Positions 16,583-26,413 are shown, numbered from the stretch's first letter. The stretch is 64,000 nt of DNA from Paenibacillus mesophilus (GCF_005938385.1 NZ_VCRA01000002.1:372001-436000), one strand, 5' to 3'. Numbers and translations are program-made. The notes: generated by a model not told the origin, from the sequence alone.

Positions 16583-17971
16583 ATGGAAAACCGCAACAGC
16601 CGCAAAACGTTTCGGTCCCGTTTGGACGAGCTCGTTCATACGCTGCGGGAAGAAATCGTCACCGGCCATCGCATTCCCGGCGAATTTCTGCCTTCCGAAC
16701 GAGAATTTTCCAAGCAGTACCAATTGAGCAACTTGACCGTCCGCAAAGGATTGGAGCTGCTCGTCGCCGAAGGGTTAATAGACAAAATCCCCAGAGTCGG
16801 CAATAAAGTCATCGGTCCGGCCCGCGCAAGCGGGCCGATTCAGCTAAACATCGGCTATTATACGTCCATCCCGCGGGAAACCGGGATCGAACGGCTGCTG
16901 GACCGTTTCCGAGAGCTGAATCCGGACATTGAAGTGCAAGCGGTACCGTTTACGAACGAACGTCCCGATATCGTCAAGCAGTATTTGGACAACGGCATGT
17001 TCGATGTCATTACGCTCAACAACAATCATTTCCAGACTTATTTGGAGCAGGACTGGACGGATTCCTTGGAGCCGTTCGAACCGGACCCGGATATTTATCC
17101 GTTCCTGACGGATACGTTTACGGATGGCGGCAAGCTGCTCGTCCAGCCTTTTATTTTCTCTCCGGTCATTTTGTGCTACAACAGGGAGCATTTCCGCGAT
17201 TACCACGCCCTCGAGCCGGACGGCGGCTGGAGCTGGGACCGCATGTTCGAGGTCGCTTCCCAGCTCGCCATCCCGAATGAGCGTCTCGGCTTCTACTACC
17301 ATTTTCTATCGGCGAACCGCTGGGCCGTCTTCCTTCTGCAGCGCGGAGGCGCCTTCGAGAAAGAAGAGAACGGCCGCATTCGCTTGTACGGCACGGACAT
17401 GATGGAAGCTTTTCGCTTCTGCCGCGAAGTTCAGGAGCATTTTCCGATCTTGTCGGTAGACATCTCCAACGGCGATGCCGAGAAGCTGTTCATCCAAGGG
17501 AAAGCCTCCGTCATCATGACGAGCTATTTCCATCTCAATTTCCTGCTCGACACCCCCGTCCAATTTGATATATCTCCGGTGCCGCATTTCGGCCGGCCGG
17601 CAACGCTGCTCATGAATATCGGCTTGGCCGTGAACCGGAAATCCCGGCATAAAGAGGCGGCCATGAAGCTCGTCCGCTTCCTGACGTCCGAGACGTCCCA
17701 GCTGTCCATCCGCAAGCATACGTACAGTCTTCCGGCGTTGAAGCCCGCGGCGGAATGGGTCGGCGAAGAAGCTATTTACCGCCCGTCCCGCTTCTCGCTG
17801 TTCCGCGAGATGATCTCCTCGTTCCATCCGTTTACCGATCTCGGAATCGGAGATAAGGAGTTCAGGACGATCGAGCGGGAGGTGAAGCTGTATTGGGCGG
17901 GCTTGGAAAGCGAGGAAAGCTTCTGCTGCCGGCTGGAGCAGCTGCTGTCGCCCGTGGAGGAGCCGGGATAA
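16583..17971 (+). CDS. GntR regulator fused to a cytoplasmic solute-binding-protein sensor
   Basis: A 462-aa one-component regulator. Residues 1-75 are a GntR winged helix (RSRLDELVHTLREEIVTGHR, PGEFLPSEREFSKQY, NLTVRKGLELLVAEGLI). Residues about 85-460 are a full type 1 solute-binding protein fold without signal peptide (RFRELNPDIEVQAVPF, LLVQPFIFSPVILCYNREHF, GKASVIMTSYFHLNF). Normal GntR effector domains are UTRA, FCD or aminotransferase-like, so this sensor is atypical; it would bind the imported ligand inside the cell. ATG 16583 is selected over TTG 16538 because GGAGGAG (16571-16577) precedes it. It lies between the SBP lipoprotein and mupG, its probable targets. Confidence 0.88.
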   Translation: MENRNSRKTFRSRLDELVHTLREEIVTGHRIPGEFLPSEREFSKQYQLSNLTVRKGLELLVAEGLIDKIPRVGNKVIGPARASGPIQLNIGYYTSIPRETGIERLLDRFRELNPDIEVQAVPFTNERPDIVKQYLDNGMFDVITLNNNHFQTYLEQDWTDSLEPFEPDPDIYPFLTDTFTDGGKLLVQPFIFSPVILCYNREHFRDYHALEPDGGWSWDRMFEVASQLAIPNERLGFYYHFLSANRWAVFLLQRGGAFEKEENGRIRLYGTDMMEAFRFCREVQEHFPILSVDISNGDAEKLFIQGKASVIMTSYFHLNFLLDTPVQFDISPVPHFGRPATLLMNIGLAVNRKSRHKEAAMKLVRFLTSETSQLSIRKHTYSLPALKPAAEWVGEEAIYRPSRFSLFREMISSFHPFTDLGIGDKEFRTIEREVKLYWAGLESEESFCCRLEQLLSPVEEPG

Positions 17972-18016
17972 AATCCGCCGCCGCGGTTCTATCAACAACT
18001 CATACGAGGTGCGGAC

Positions 18017-19102
18017 ATGTTTGGGATTTCCGTCTATACGAACGATGACTTCTCGCTGAAGACGAATATGGATTACGTGGAGTCGGCTGCGAAGCTGGGT
18101 TACCGTCACGTGTTTACGTCACTGCATTTGCCGGAGGTGGACTTCCGGGCGAAATGGGCGGAGATGGAGCAGCTCTGCCGCCGCGTCAGCGAGCTCGGGA
18201 TGCAGCTGACTGCGGACATTTCTCCGACGACGATGAAGATGGTCGGCGCTTCCGTACACGATCTGCTTCCATTCCGTCAACTCGGCATAGCCGCTCTGCG
18301 AATCGATTACGGATTTACGAGCGAAGAGATTGCCGCGATGACCGGCAACGGGCATCAACTGGGCATCGTGCTTAACGCAAGCACGCTTAAGAAGGCGCAG
18401 CTCGCCGAGCTGGCCTCGCTTCGTGCGGAATTCGGTTCGATGGGCGCATGCCACAACTTTTATCCAAGATCTTATACGGGCTTGACGTATCGTCAGCTTG
18501 CGGCACAAGCGGGTATCTTCTCGGAATACGGGGTGAAGCTGTCGGCTTTCGTGCCGTCTCAGCATGGCAAGCGGGGACCGATCTATGAGGGGCTCCCCAC
18601 GATGGAAGCGCACCGGACGATGTCGCCGACCGTGTCGGCCCAATATTTGCTGCACGCCGGCTTGGCGGATACGGTATATATCGGGGACGCATATGCTTCC
18701 GAGGAAGAGCTTAGACGATTAATCGGCATCGATCCGGACATTGTCGAGCTGGAGCTGCAGCTGGAGGACGGCATTACGGATGAGGAATGGCGCATCCTTT
18801 TTTCCGGCGTTCATCGAAACCGGTCCGACGCCCCCGACTACGTCATCCGTTCGTCGGAATCCCGCAATTTCGCCCGGATCGGATCGCCGCTCGCGGCCAA
18901 TCGATGCAAGGAACGGACCCGATACAGCGTGACGATCGACAATGCCGGCTATAAACGCTACTCCGGCGAGCTGCAGGTATGCAGGGCCGATATCCCGCAG
19001 GACGCCAGAGTGAACGTTGTCGGCTCCGTATGGGGCGACAGCCGCGAGCTGGTCGATCTCATAACCGGAGGCAAGAAGTTCGTATTCAAGATTTATCAAT
19101 AG
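18017..19102 (+). CDS. mupG: MupG-family 6-phospho-N-acetylmuramidase (DUF871)
   Basis: Cytoplasmic glycosidase of the MupG/DUF871 family, which in Bacillus cleaves MurNAc-6-phosphate-containing disaccharides during peptidoglycan recycling. The 361-aa protein begins MFGISVYTNDD, has a TIM barrel (1-240) with HNFYPRSYTGLTY and RGPIYEGLPTMEAHR, and a cyclophilin-like C-terminal domain (about 245-361), all diagnostic. SD ACGAGGTG precedes the ATG. It follows the GntR-SBP gene by about 45 bases. No PTS transporter that would supply the phosphorylated disaccharide is visible nearby, so the physiological substrate here may differ. The 3' end overlaps xerS. Confidence 0.85.
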   Translation: MFGISVYTNDDFSLKTNMDYVESAAKLGYRHVFTSLHLPEVDFRAKWAEMEQLCRRVSELGMQLTADISPTTMKMVGASVHDLLPFRQLGIAALRIDYGFTSEEIAAMTGNGHQLGIVLNASTLKKAQLAELASLRAEFGSMGACHNFYPRSYTGLTYRQLAAQAGIFSEYGVKLSAFVPSQHGKRGPIYEGLPTMEAHRTMSPTVSAQYLLHAGLADTVYIGDAYASEEELRRLIGIDPDIVELELQLEDGITDEEWRILFSGVHRNRSDAPDYVIRSSESRNFARIGSPLAANRCKERTRYSVTIDNAGYKRYSGELQVCRADIPQDARVNVVGSVWGDSRELVDLITGGKKFVFKIYQ

Positions 19103-20159
19103 CTTCCGCCATCGTCTTGTCCGTAAGGTGAGCGTAAATTTGCGTCGTTTCCGGCGAGGCGTGTCCGAGCTGATCCTGCGTTTTGTACAGATCGTTTCTC
19201 AAGTAATAATCGGTGGCGAAAGAATGCCTCAGCTTATGTACGGACAAATACGGCTTCCCGAAATATTTCGCGTACTTGATCACCATCTCTTGGATGGCGC
19301 GTTTGGTCATTCTTTTGCCTTCTTTCGAACCGTTGGCGACGGCGAGAAACAAGGCTTTTTCCTTTTTGTCCGGATTGTACCGGACTTGTCGCACTTCGAG
19401 ATAGGCGAGCAGATCGGCGACCGCCTCCTGGCGGAAGTAGACCGGAGTTTTGAACGTCTCGTCGTTTTTCCCTTTGCGGTATACGTAGAGCAGCTTTTTC
19501 TTAAGGTCCATGTCCTCCGTATTGAGATTGACGACTTCGGATACGCGCAGGCCGGAATTCAGAATGAGGCTGATCATGCACACATCGCGTACTTTGTTCA
19601 GCTCGTAGGAATACAGCGCCTGCTTGTTCCGGGCTACGGTATGAGGGTATCCCGTCTTCACATAATCGATAAATTCCGCGATTTCGGACTCCTGAAGAAG
19701 CTTGCCCTCCAGCTTGGCGGCCGTATCCTTCGGCTTATGCGTCCGCTTGATTTCGACCTTCGCCATCACATTCCGCTTCAATAATGGATACAAGTCCTCG
19801 TCCTCGGCGATTTGGCTTAAATAATGGAACAGCGAGCGGAGCGAGGACAGCTTTCTGGATATGGTCGTTTTCGTATTGGCCTGATCCTTCTTCGTCGCCA
19901 GAAACATTTTGTATGTGTCGATATGTTCCATCCGCAGCTTCTCCAGCACATCGATCGGAACATCCTTGATCGAAGGAGCTTCGCAGATCCCTTCGGCAAG
20001 CAGCCACGAGAAGAACGTGTCGTAATCGCGCACATACTCGAGCAGCGAGGACGGAGACAGGTCGGGCAGCTTGTAATTGATGAATTTCTCGACGTACCAT
20101 GGCATGGAAGGGATTTTCTTGTCCAGCTCCTGACGGTCTTTCTGCTTTAATACATTCAT
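19086..20159 (-). CDS. xerS: Tyrosine recombinase XerS
   Basis: Site-specific recombinase of the XerS type (357 aa). The N-terminal SAM-like DNA-binding domain (about 20-140) and catalytic domain (about 165-357) are complete. The catalytic residues appear as Arg in NSGLRVSE, Lys in the YRKGKN hairpin, HKLRHS with His and Arg, GHASPETTQ and the nucleophile Tyr in IYAHL. ATG 20159 has GAGAGGAG nine bases upstream and gives the usual XerS length; a longer frame reaches 20,255. The last 17 bases overlap the convergent mupG gene. A role in chromosome dimer resolution is likely from family; no dif-like site was recognised. Confidence 0.9.
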   Translation of the reverse strand: MNVLKQKDRQELDKKIPSMPWYVEKFINYKLPDLSPSSLLEYVRDYDTFFSWLLAEGICEAPSIKDVPIDVLEKLRMEHIDTYKMFLATKKDQANTKTTISRKLSSLRSLFHYLSQIAEDEDLYPLLKRNVMAKVEIKRTHKPKDTAAKLEGKLLQESEIAEFIDYVKTGYPHTVARNKQALYSYELNKVRDVCMISLILNSGLRVSEVVNLNTEDMDLKKKLLYVYRKGKNDETFKTPVYFRQEAVADLLAYLEVRQVRYNPDKKEKALFLAVANGSKEGKRMTKRAIQEMVIKYAKYFGKPYLSVHKLRHSFATDYYLRNDLYKTQDQLGHASPETTQIYAHLTDKTMAEAIDKS

Positions 20160-20385
20160 TGGCAGCACTCCTCTCCGAACCCATACTACCGATTTTACCA
20201 TAGTTTGCCCGCTCGGATGAACCCGGAACAAGGCGGATAACAGGCGGAAAGTCATTTAATCCATGTTTTGAAATAACATCTTCTATTCAACCTGAATATT
20301 CCATATGGTATGCTGGTGGTCGAATGCAAACCGATCACATCTTAGCAGCGGCCGCAGCACCGCAAGTTCGAAAGGAATGATCCGC

Positions 20386-22254
20386 TTGGCAATGGCGCGG
20401 GGAGAAAAAGAGCGCGATCCGGAAGAAGCGCGCAACAAGTGGCAGGGACGAGGCCGGGGTGGAAGAAGGGACCCGGACGACGATTGGGACCGGGAGTACG
20501 AGCGGGATCCTTCGAAGAACGGCAAGTACTATTTTACGATTTACATGTGGCTGCTCACGTATCTGAAGCCTTACAAATGGCAAATGGTTCTGTTCATCTT
20601 ATGCGGGCTGTTCATTTCGCTGTCCCAGATGAGCATCTTCCGCGTACTCCAGCACATTATCGACGATGTCGTGATGGCGGGGAACGCGCAAAAATTCAAG
20701 GTGATCGTCGGCGTTCTCGTGCTGATCTTATTGTGCATGTTTTCCGCGATGGCGGCGAACAATTTGCTGTCAAGGCTCATCCGCGAGAAAGCGTCCCGCG
20801 ATTTGCAGTTCGATTGCATCAAGCAGCTTCGCCGGCTCAGCTTCTCCTATTACGAGTGCCATCCCGTCGGGGAGACGCTGTCGCTCTTGAACAGCGATGT
20901 ACAGGCCGTCCAGGGCATTTACCAGCGGCATTTTCCGAATCTGATCAACAATGCGCTGCTGCTGTTCGTCGCTTTCGGCTTCGTTCTGCATATGAATGCG
21001 GCGCTGACGCTGGTGACGTTGCCCTGCTTCTTGCTGTACTACGTGGTCGGACCGTATTTAACGAAGAGGACGTCCTTCTGGGGCAAACTCGCGAGAGACC
21101 GCAGAACGGACTGGAACCGCAAAATATACGAAAGCATTACCGGCTTGACGGAAATGCGGGCGAACCGGAGCGAGTCGTGGGATCTCGAACGGTTCAAAGA
21201 GAAGCACGAAAGCTATAACGAGAGCCAGAGGAAGCAGTTTATGTTCCGGGGGCTTCGCGCATTGGCGCGTCAGCTGTCGTCGTTTGCCGGGATGATGGTC
21301 ATGTTCATATACGGGGCTTACTTGAACAGAATCGGGGCGTTATCGGTGGGCGAGTTCGTCGCCTTTACGATGTATTACCAGATGCTGAACCGCCAATCGT
21401 CACAGCTGGTGTCGATCTTCATGGATCAAAGCCTGCTGCTGCATCAAGGGGAGAAGCTGAAGGATTTCATGGGACTGAAGCCGGTCGTGACGGAAGCGGA
21501 GCAGCCTGTTGTGCTGCCTCGTGTAAACGGCAGTTTGAGCTTCCGGGGGGTGCGGTTCGGCTACGGCGGTCCGGATATTTTGCGCGGGTTTACGCTGGAT
21601 ATACGCGCAGGCGAACGGGTAGCCTTAGTCGGCACGAGCGGCAACGGCAAGTCGACGATTTTGAAGCTGATCGACCGGTTCTACGATCCGGCGGAAGGGG
21701 AAATTGTGCTCGACGGCGTCCCGCTCAAGGAGCTGTCGATGAATCAGCTGCGCGATTCGATCGGCATCGTCTTTCAAGACATCTATTTGTTCGGCACGAC
21801 GATCCGCGAAAATATCCGGTTCGGCTATCCGGAGGCGACGGACGAACAGGTCGAGGAGGCGGCAAAGGCGGCGTATGCCCACGATTTCATTATGGCGCTG
21901 CCGGGAGGTTACGACACCAATGTGGGGGAACGGGGTGTGAAGCTGTCCGGCGGACAACGCCAGCGCATCTCGATAGCGAGAATGTTCATCAAAAATCCGC
22001 GCATCGTCCTATTGGACGAGGCGACGTCCGCTCTCGACAACGTCAGCGAACGAGAGGTATTGAAAGCGCTTGAGCAACTGATGAAAGGCCGCACGACTGT
22101 TACGGTCGCCCACCGGATATCGACCGTACGCGACTACGATCGGATTATCGTCGTCAAGGACGGTCAGGTGGCGGAAGCGGGCAGCTACCGGGAGCTCGTC
22201 GCAGGACGCGGGTGGCTGTACGAGCTGGAGGGCGGCATGATTGTGAACGGATAA
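20386..22254 (+). CDS. ABC exporter half-transporter (first of pair)
   Basis: Membrane-spanning ABC half-transporter: a charged, Arg/Asp-rich N-terminus (about 1-40), six membrane helices (about 50-330) and a nucleotide-binding domain with VGTSGNGKST, signature LSGGQRQR, and LLDEATSALDN plus the switch His. An upstream ATG (20305, 20377) is in frame; AAAGGA at 20371-20376 best serves TTG 20386 or ATG 20392. Only 28 bases separate it from the second half-transporter, so they probably form a heterodimeric exporter like BmrCD. Lipid or drug export is typical; the substrate is unknown. Confidence 0.88.
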   Translation: MAMARGEKERDPEEARNKWQGRGRGGRRDPDDDWDREYERDPSKNGKYYFTIYMWLLTYLKPYKWQMVLFILCGLFISLSQMSIFRVLQHIIDDVVMAGNAQKFKVIVGVLVLILLCMFSAMAANNLLSRLIREKASRDLQFDCIKQLRRLSFSYYECHPVGETLSLLNSDVQAVQGIYQRHFPNLINNALLLFVAFGFVLHMNAALTLVTLPCFLLYYVVGPYLTKRTSFWGKLARDRRTDWNRKIYESITGLTEMRANRSESWDLERFKEKHESYNESQRKQFMFRGLRALARQLSSFAGMMVMFIYGAYLNRIGALSVGEFVAFTMYYQMLNRQSSQLVSIFMDQSLLLHQGEKLKDFMGLKPVVTEAEQPVVLPRVNGSLSFRGVRFGYGGPDILRGFTLDIRAGERVALVGTSGNGKSTILKLIDRFYDPAEGEIVLDGVPLKELSMNQLRDSIGIVFQDIYLFGTTIRENIRFGYPEATDEQVEEAAKAAYAHDFIMALPGGYDTNVGERGVKLSGGQRQRISIARMFIKNPRIVLLDEATSALDNVSEREVLKALEQLMKGRTTVTVAHRISTVRDYDRIIVVKDGQVAEAGSYRELVAGRGWLYELEGGMIVNG

Positions 22255-22282
22255 GGAACTTTAACGGAAGAGGAAGCTTGGT

Positions 22283-24019
22283 ATGAAGACGATCCGATGG
22301 ATATGGGGATATGTAATCAAGGCGCGCTGGGCTATCGGGCTGAGCATGCTTGTGCTTATTTTGGGGCAGTCGGCGCAAATATTGGCGCAAGCCTCGCAAA
22401 AGTTTTTGATCGACGACGTGCTCGTCGGCAAGCAGTACGACATGCTGAAATGGGTGCTGCTGTACTTTACGGTCACCTACTTAACCTCGTACGCGCTGAA
22501 CTGGTGGGGCCGGTATTTGACCAGAATGAACGGGTTGACGCTGCATAAGCATATGGGCGGCAGTCTGATGGCCGTCATTCAGCGGACTCCGGTCTCCTCG
22601 ATACAAAGCGGCAGGACGGCCAAATGGGTCCAGTATTTCACGAGCGACATCCAGCAAGTATCGACCTTCGTCACGGATGAACTGCCGAGAGGGATTCAAC
22701 AAATCGCGGGAATGGTTCTACTGATCGGAATTATCGGCTGGAACAGTCCGGTCGTGCTGGGCATCGTATCCATCTTCAGCGTCCTGTATATCGTAATCGG
22801 CCGCTACTTCTCGCCGATCATGCGAAAGCAGACGAGAGAAATGCAGGAGAAGCGGGGCGAGCTGCTGACGAAAATCGAGGAAGGGATCTCCTCGACTCGC
22901 GAGGTGATCGCCTTCAACCGGTTGGCCTGGGAGGAGAAGAGCTTCCGCAGCACGTTCGCCGTCTTCTTCGATAAAGTGATGCAGAACGGCAAGCTGGCGA
23001 ATTCGCAGCTGCTGCTGAGCAACTCTGTGCAGTGGATCGGACGTATAGCCGTGCTCATCTTCGGAGGCTACTCGGTCATCAAGGGCGATGTAACGATCGG
23101 CTCTTTCGTCATCGTGTATCAATACTCCAACCAATTGTTTACGAACTACCAGACCGTTTTCAATTTCACGATGAATATGTCGGGGCAGCTTGCCTATGTC
23201 GACAGGGTGAAGGAGTTGTTCGATCAGGAGAAAATAAACGAAGGCACACAGCCGTTGAATCGTGCTGTTGCGAGCATACAATTCGAGAAGGTTACGTTCG
23301 CCTATCCCGGTACCGAGCGTAACGTGTTGAACGAGCTGAAGCTATCGCTGCCGCCGGGCAACAAGATCGCGATCGTCGGGGCAAGCGGAGGCGGCAAGTC
23401 GACGATTACGCAGCTGCTGCTGCGGTTTTTCGATCCGTCCTCCGGGTACATTCGCGTAAACGGCATCCCGCTGTCGGACATTCGGCTGTCGGATTGGCTC
23501 GGCAAAGTATCGGTCGTCTTCCAGGAACCCTTCCTGCTGCCCGATACGATCCGCAACAATTTGCTGCTCGGACGGAGCGATGTGACCGAGAACCGGATGA
23601 TCGAAGCGTGCCGTGACGCGCAAATCCATGATTTTATCGTGTCGCTGGAGCAGGGGTACGATACGGTTGTCGGGGAACGGGGCTACACGCTGTCCGGCGG
23701 TCAAAGGCAGCGGGTGGCGATCGCGCGGGCGATCATGGGCGACCCGGAGCTGCTAATATTGGATGAAGCCACTTCCGCGCTCGATATGGAAACGGAAATG
23801 AAGCTGCAAGAGCGGCTGGATAAACGAAGAGCGGGCAAGACGACGATCGTCATCGCCCATCGTCTGTCCACGATCCGCAACGCCGATCTGATCATGGTCA
23901 TGCACCAAGGCCGGCTCGTGGAGCAAGGGACGCACGACGAGCTGATGGCCAAGGGGGACGCTTATCAGCGGCTCGTCGCCACGATGAGCGAGCAGCGTTC
24001 GGGAACGATCGGGGCTTGA
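22283..24019 (+). CDS. ABC exporter half-transporter (second of pair)
   Basis: A 578-aa ABC half-transporter with six N-terminal membrane helices (about 15-310) and an ATPase domain: Walker A VGASGGGKST, signature LSGGQRQR, Walker B LLILDEATSALDM with catalytic Glu, and AHRLST switch. It is co-transcribed with the preceding half-transporter. Both have an intact catalytic Glu, so neither ATPase site looks degenerate from these motifs. The stop lies one base from the end of the convergent MFS gene; no terminator separates them. Confidence 0.92.
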   Translation: MKTIRWIWGYVIKARWAIGLSMLVLILGQSAQILAQASQKFLIDDVLVGKQYDMLKWVLLYFTVTYLTSYALNWWGRYLTRMNGLTLHKHMGGSLMAVIQRTPVSSIQSGRTAKWVQYFTSDIQQVSTFVTDELPRGIQQIAGMVLLIGIIGWNSPVVLGIVSIFSVLYIVIGRYFSPIMRKQTREMQEKRGELLTKIEEGISSTREVIAFNRLAWEEKSFRSTFAVFFDKVMQNGKLANSQLLLSNSVQWIGRIAVLIFGGYSVIKGDVTIGSFVIVYQYSNQLFTNYQTVFNFTMNMSGQLAYVDRVKELFDQEKINEGTQPLNRAVASIQFEKVTFAYPGTERNVLNELKLSLPPGNKIAIVGASGGGKSTITQLLLRFFDPSSGYIRVNGIPLSDIRLSDWLGKVSVVFQEPFLLPDTIRNNLLLGRSDVTENRMIEACRDAQIHDFIVSLEQGYDTVVGERGYTLSGGQRQRVAIARAIMGDPELLILDEATSALDMETEMKLQERLDKRRAGKTTIVIAHRLSTIRNADLIMVMHQGRLVEQGTHDELMAKGDAYQRLVATMSEQRSGTIGA

Positions 24020-24020
24020 G

Positions 24021-25394
24021 CTACGCGAGCGCTTTGACCGCCTTTGCCCGTATCCGTGTACTTGCATACAGACTCATGACGATTAGAACGAGATGGAATG
24101 CCATCGCGCCGCTGATTCCGGCTTCCATGGACATTCCCGCCGCTTTGCCGACCGCGATAATCGCTCCGCCGATCCCAATGACAATTCCGGGCGTGAACGA
24201 ATCGGCAAACTGCAGATTGGCGGATATTTCCCCGGCTCCGCCCCCTCCGGTTCCCGCGAAAGCGACAGCTCCGCTTGTCGGATGCGCAAGCCCGATCCCG
24301 ATCCCAGTTATCATCTGACCGGCAACCGCTGCCGCGATCGTCAATGTCGGAATCCAGACGACAATGGAAATGCCGACAATCATGAGAAGCACTCCGGTTA
24401 CGATCCGTTTGTGGCGGCCCCGTCCTTGATCGGCGGCATCCCACCCGGACTGCATGTAGGAGACGGCGCACCAGCTGAGCGCGGCGCTTGCCACGATTAA
24501 CCCGGCCATATCGGCCGTCACTCCTTTCGTATCCGTCAAGGCGAGCACAAGGAAGTTTTGCGTACTCGCATAAGCGGCGAAGAACAGTCCGCGGGAGGCG
24601 AGAAGGGACGGCAATCCGAAGCGGAACGACAAGGTGCCGGCAGGCAGCAGTTTGCGAAGCGGCAGTATGAACAGCACCAAACCGATAAGCGACAATGCGA
24701 CCCCCATCGCTTGTGGCAGCATGCCGACGCCGCTCAAGAAAAGCCCGGTACCGAGGGCGAGCATCATGGAGAGCCATGTAGCTTTGGACATGCCTTTCTC
24801 TCCGGCGGCCGGCACTTTCAATTTGCGGAAGACGGATAAGCTGAGAAGAGCCGCCAGCAGCAGAAACGGCAGTACGCCCCAGAACACGAATCGCCAGGAC
24901 AGCTGCTCGGCAATGACGCCCGCAACGTAAGGACCGATCATGGAAGGCAGCACATAGGCGGTGCCGAAGGCGCCTAATATTTTTGGGCGGAGCTCATCGG
25001 GATAGCTAAGCGATATGGCCGTATAGACGCAAGTCATCATGGCTCCCGCGCCGAATCCCTGCAACGCCCGGGAAGCGATCAGAACGATCATATCGGCCGT
25101 AACCGCAGCGAGTATTAATCCTGCCGCAAACAATATGATCGCGATCGTAAAAGGAAATGCGGGTCCTTTGCGGTCGATTTGACGCCCGATGACCAAAGTG
25201 CCGATAATTTGCGCCAACAAATATGCGCTGAAAATCCAACCGTACAGCTTGATCCCCTGCAAGTCGCTAGCAATGGCCGGGGCAACCGTCGTTACCGCCA
25301 AGCCTTCGAAGCCTACGGCCATGACGGCCAAAATGATTCCGATCGACAATGCCGCATATAGCGGGCTGAATATAGATGGTGTCGGGGAAGACAT
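24021..25394 (-). CDS. MFS drug exporter (DHA2/EmrB-like)
   Basis: A 457-aa major facilitator with roughly 12-14 membrane helices. Motif A-like loop is GRQIDRKGPAFPF after TM2, and the motif C region contains GPYVAGVIAEQLSWRFVF, characteristic of drug:H+ antiporters. The ATG at 25394 has GGAGG ten bases upstream. It is divergent from an HTH regulator; the intergenic region contains palindromic TTTACAAAGTA sites, so it is probably the repressor's main target. Export substrate unknown. Confidence 0.9.
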   Translation of the reverse strand: MSSPTPSIFSPLYAALSIGIILAVMAVGFEGLAVTTVAPAIASDLQGIKLYGWIFSAYLLAQIIGTLVIGRQIDRKGPAFPFTIAIILFAAGLILAAVTADMIVLIASRALQGFGAGAMMTCVYTAISLSYPDELRPKILGAFGTAYVLPSMIGPYVAGVIAEQLSWRFVFWGVLPFLLLAALLSLSVFRKLKVPAAGEKGMSKATWLSMMLALGTGLFLSGVGMLPQAMGVALSLIGLVLFILPLRKLLPAGTLSFRFGLPSLLASRGLFFAAYASTQNFLVLALTDTKGVTADMAGLIVASAALSWCAVSYMQSGWDAADQGRGRHKRIVTGVLLMIVGISIVVWIPTLTIAAAVAGQMITGIGIGLAHPTSGAVAFAGTGGGGAGEISANLQFADSFTPGIVIGIGGAIIAVGKAAGMSMEAGISGAMAFHLVLIVMSLYASTRIRAKAVKALA

Positions 25395-25446
25395 GCTTTA
25401 CTACCTCCAGTATAGGTATCGTTTGTATGTATACGCCGTATCCGGA

Positions 25447-25524
25447 TACTTTGTAAACATAATTCTTTACAAAGTAAATGTACGGTCTCCTTTTGACTTT
25501 GTCAACATTTTTCTTTACAATGTA
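25447..25524. promoter_or_regulatory. Operators and promoter between MFS exporter and HTH regulator
   Basis: TACTTTGTAAA (25447-25457) and TTTACAAAGTA (25466-25476) form a perfect 11-bp inverted repeat. A plus-strand promoter TTGACT (25493-25498), 17 bp, TACAAT (25516-25521) has its -10 inside a second half-site TTTACAATGTA (25514-25524). This indicates autorepression of the regulator and control of the divergent exporter. Confidence 0.7.
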
Positions 25525-25592
25525 GCTGATCATAGATAACAGTCTCAGCTTGTCCGCAGCGTACTTTTTCCCGGAAATGAAGGTGTTATCGA

Positions 25593-26255
25593 ATGAAAAG
25601 GAAAGAAAATCAAGCCAAAGAAGGCAGTGCCGTAAAAACTCGAAGAGCTATCGTGAGGCTGTTGAAGCAGGAAGGGCCGATGGATGCCCTGCAGCTGGCG
25701 GAGCAGCTGGAATTGTCCAGGATGGCCGTACGGCAGCATTTATATAGTCTGCAAGAACAGAAGCTGATTACCTATGAGGAACAACCAAGGTCCATGGGGC
25801 GCCCGGCGAAAATGTGGAGATTGACGTCCGAGGCGAATCGGCTGTTTCCGGACGGGTATGCCGATCTGACGGTCCAGCTCATCGAGTCCATGAGGGAAGC
25901 GTTCGGGGAAGAAGGACTGGAGAAGCTTCTCGACATCCGCAATCGGAAGCAAATGGTTGAGTATGGAAGCAAAGCGCCGTCCAGCATGCCGCTGCACGAA
26001 CAATTGGAGGCTCTTTCGCAGCTGCGCACAGCCGAAGGATATATGGCGGAATGGATCGAGAATGCCGATGGAACTTTTTGCTTTGTAGAGAAGCACTGCC
26101 CGATCTGTGCGGCTGCGGAAGCTTGCTCGGGCATTTGCCGCAAGGAGATCGAAATGCTGCGGCACGTTTTTGGCGAAAGTCATGAGGTGGAGAGAATCGA
26201 TCATCTGCTGACGGGCGGCAGCCGGTGCGTTTATCGGATTACGCCGATATCGTAA
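25593..26255 (+). CDS. SufR-like HTH transcriptional regulator with Cys cluster
   Basis: A 220-aa regulator. The winged helix at about 15-85 (RRAIVRLLKQEGPMDALQLAEQL, SRMAVRQHLYSLQEQKL, SMGRPAKMWRLT) is of the SufR/ArsR-DeoR type. The C-terminal domain contains CPICAAAEACSGIC near residues 169-182, a four-cysteine pattern like those that hold an Fe-S cluster in SufR-family proteins. Redox or iron-sulfur sensing is thus possible but inferred. It is divergent from the MFS exporter, with shared operator sites, and ends in a strong terminator. Confidence 0.78.
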   Translation: MKRKENQAKEGSAVKTRRAIVRLLKQEGPMDALQLAEQLELSRMAVRQHLYSLQEQKLITYEEQPRSMGRPAKMWRLTSEANRLFPDGYADLTVQLIESMREAFGEEGLEKLLDIRNRKQMVEYGSKAPSSMPLHEQLEALSQLRTAEGYMAEWIENADGTFCFVEKHCPICAAAEACSGICRKEIEMLRHVFGESHEVERIDHLLTGGSRCVYRITPIS

Positions 26256-26289
26256 TCGTCACGGACTGGGAGCGACGGCCAGCTATATA

Positions 26290-26331
26290 TAAAGCAAATT
26301 TTTGTCCTATCGACAAAAGTTTGCTTTTTTG
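26290..26331 (+). terminator. Intrinsic terminator
   Basis: AAGCAAATTTTTGTC (26292-26306) pairs with GACAAAAGTTTGCTT (26312-26326), then TTTT. It lies before the GH31 gene and is close to symmetric. Confidence 0.9.
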
Positions 26332-26413
26332 TGTTGCTCCGGAAACGTACGCTCCCGGAAAATGCGGATATGCTTCATCAAAACTGAAGCCATGTCATCG
26401 GAACGAAAGTTCT

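Noticed and set aside
20305-20385. Extended N-terminus of the first ABC half-transporter
   Set aside because: The frame is open to ATG 20305 but there is no ribosome binding site there and the added residues look unlike the family.
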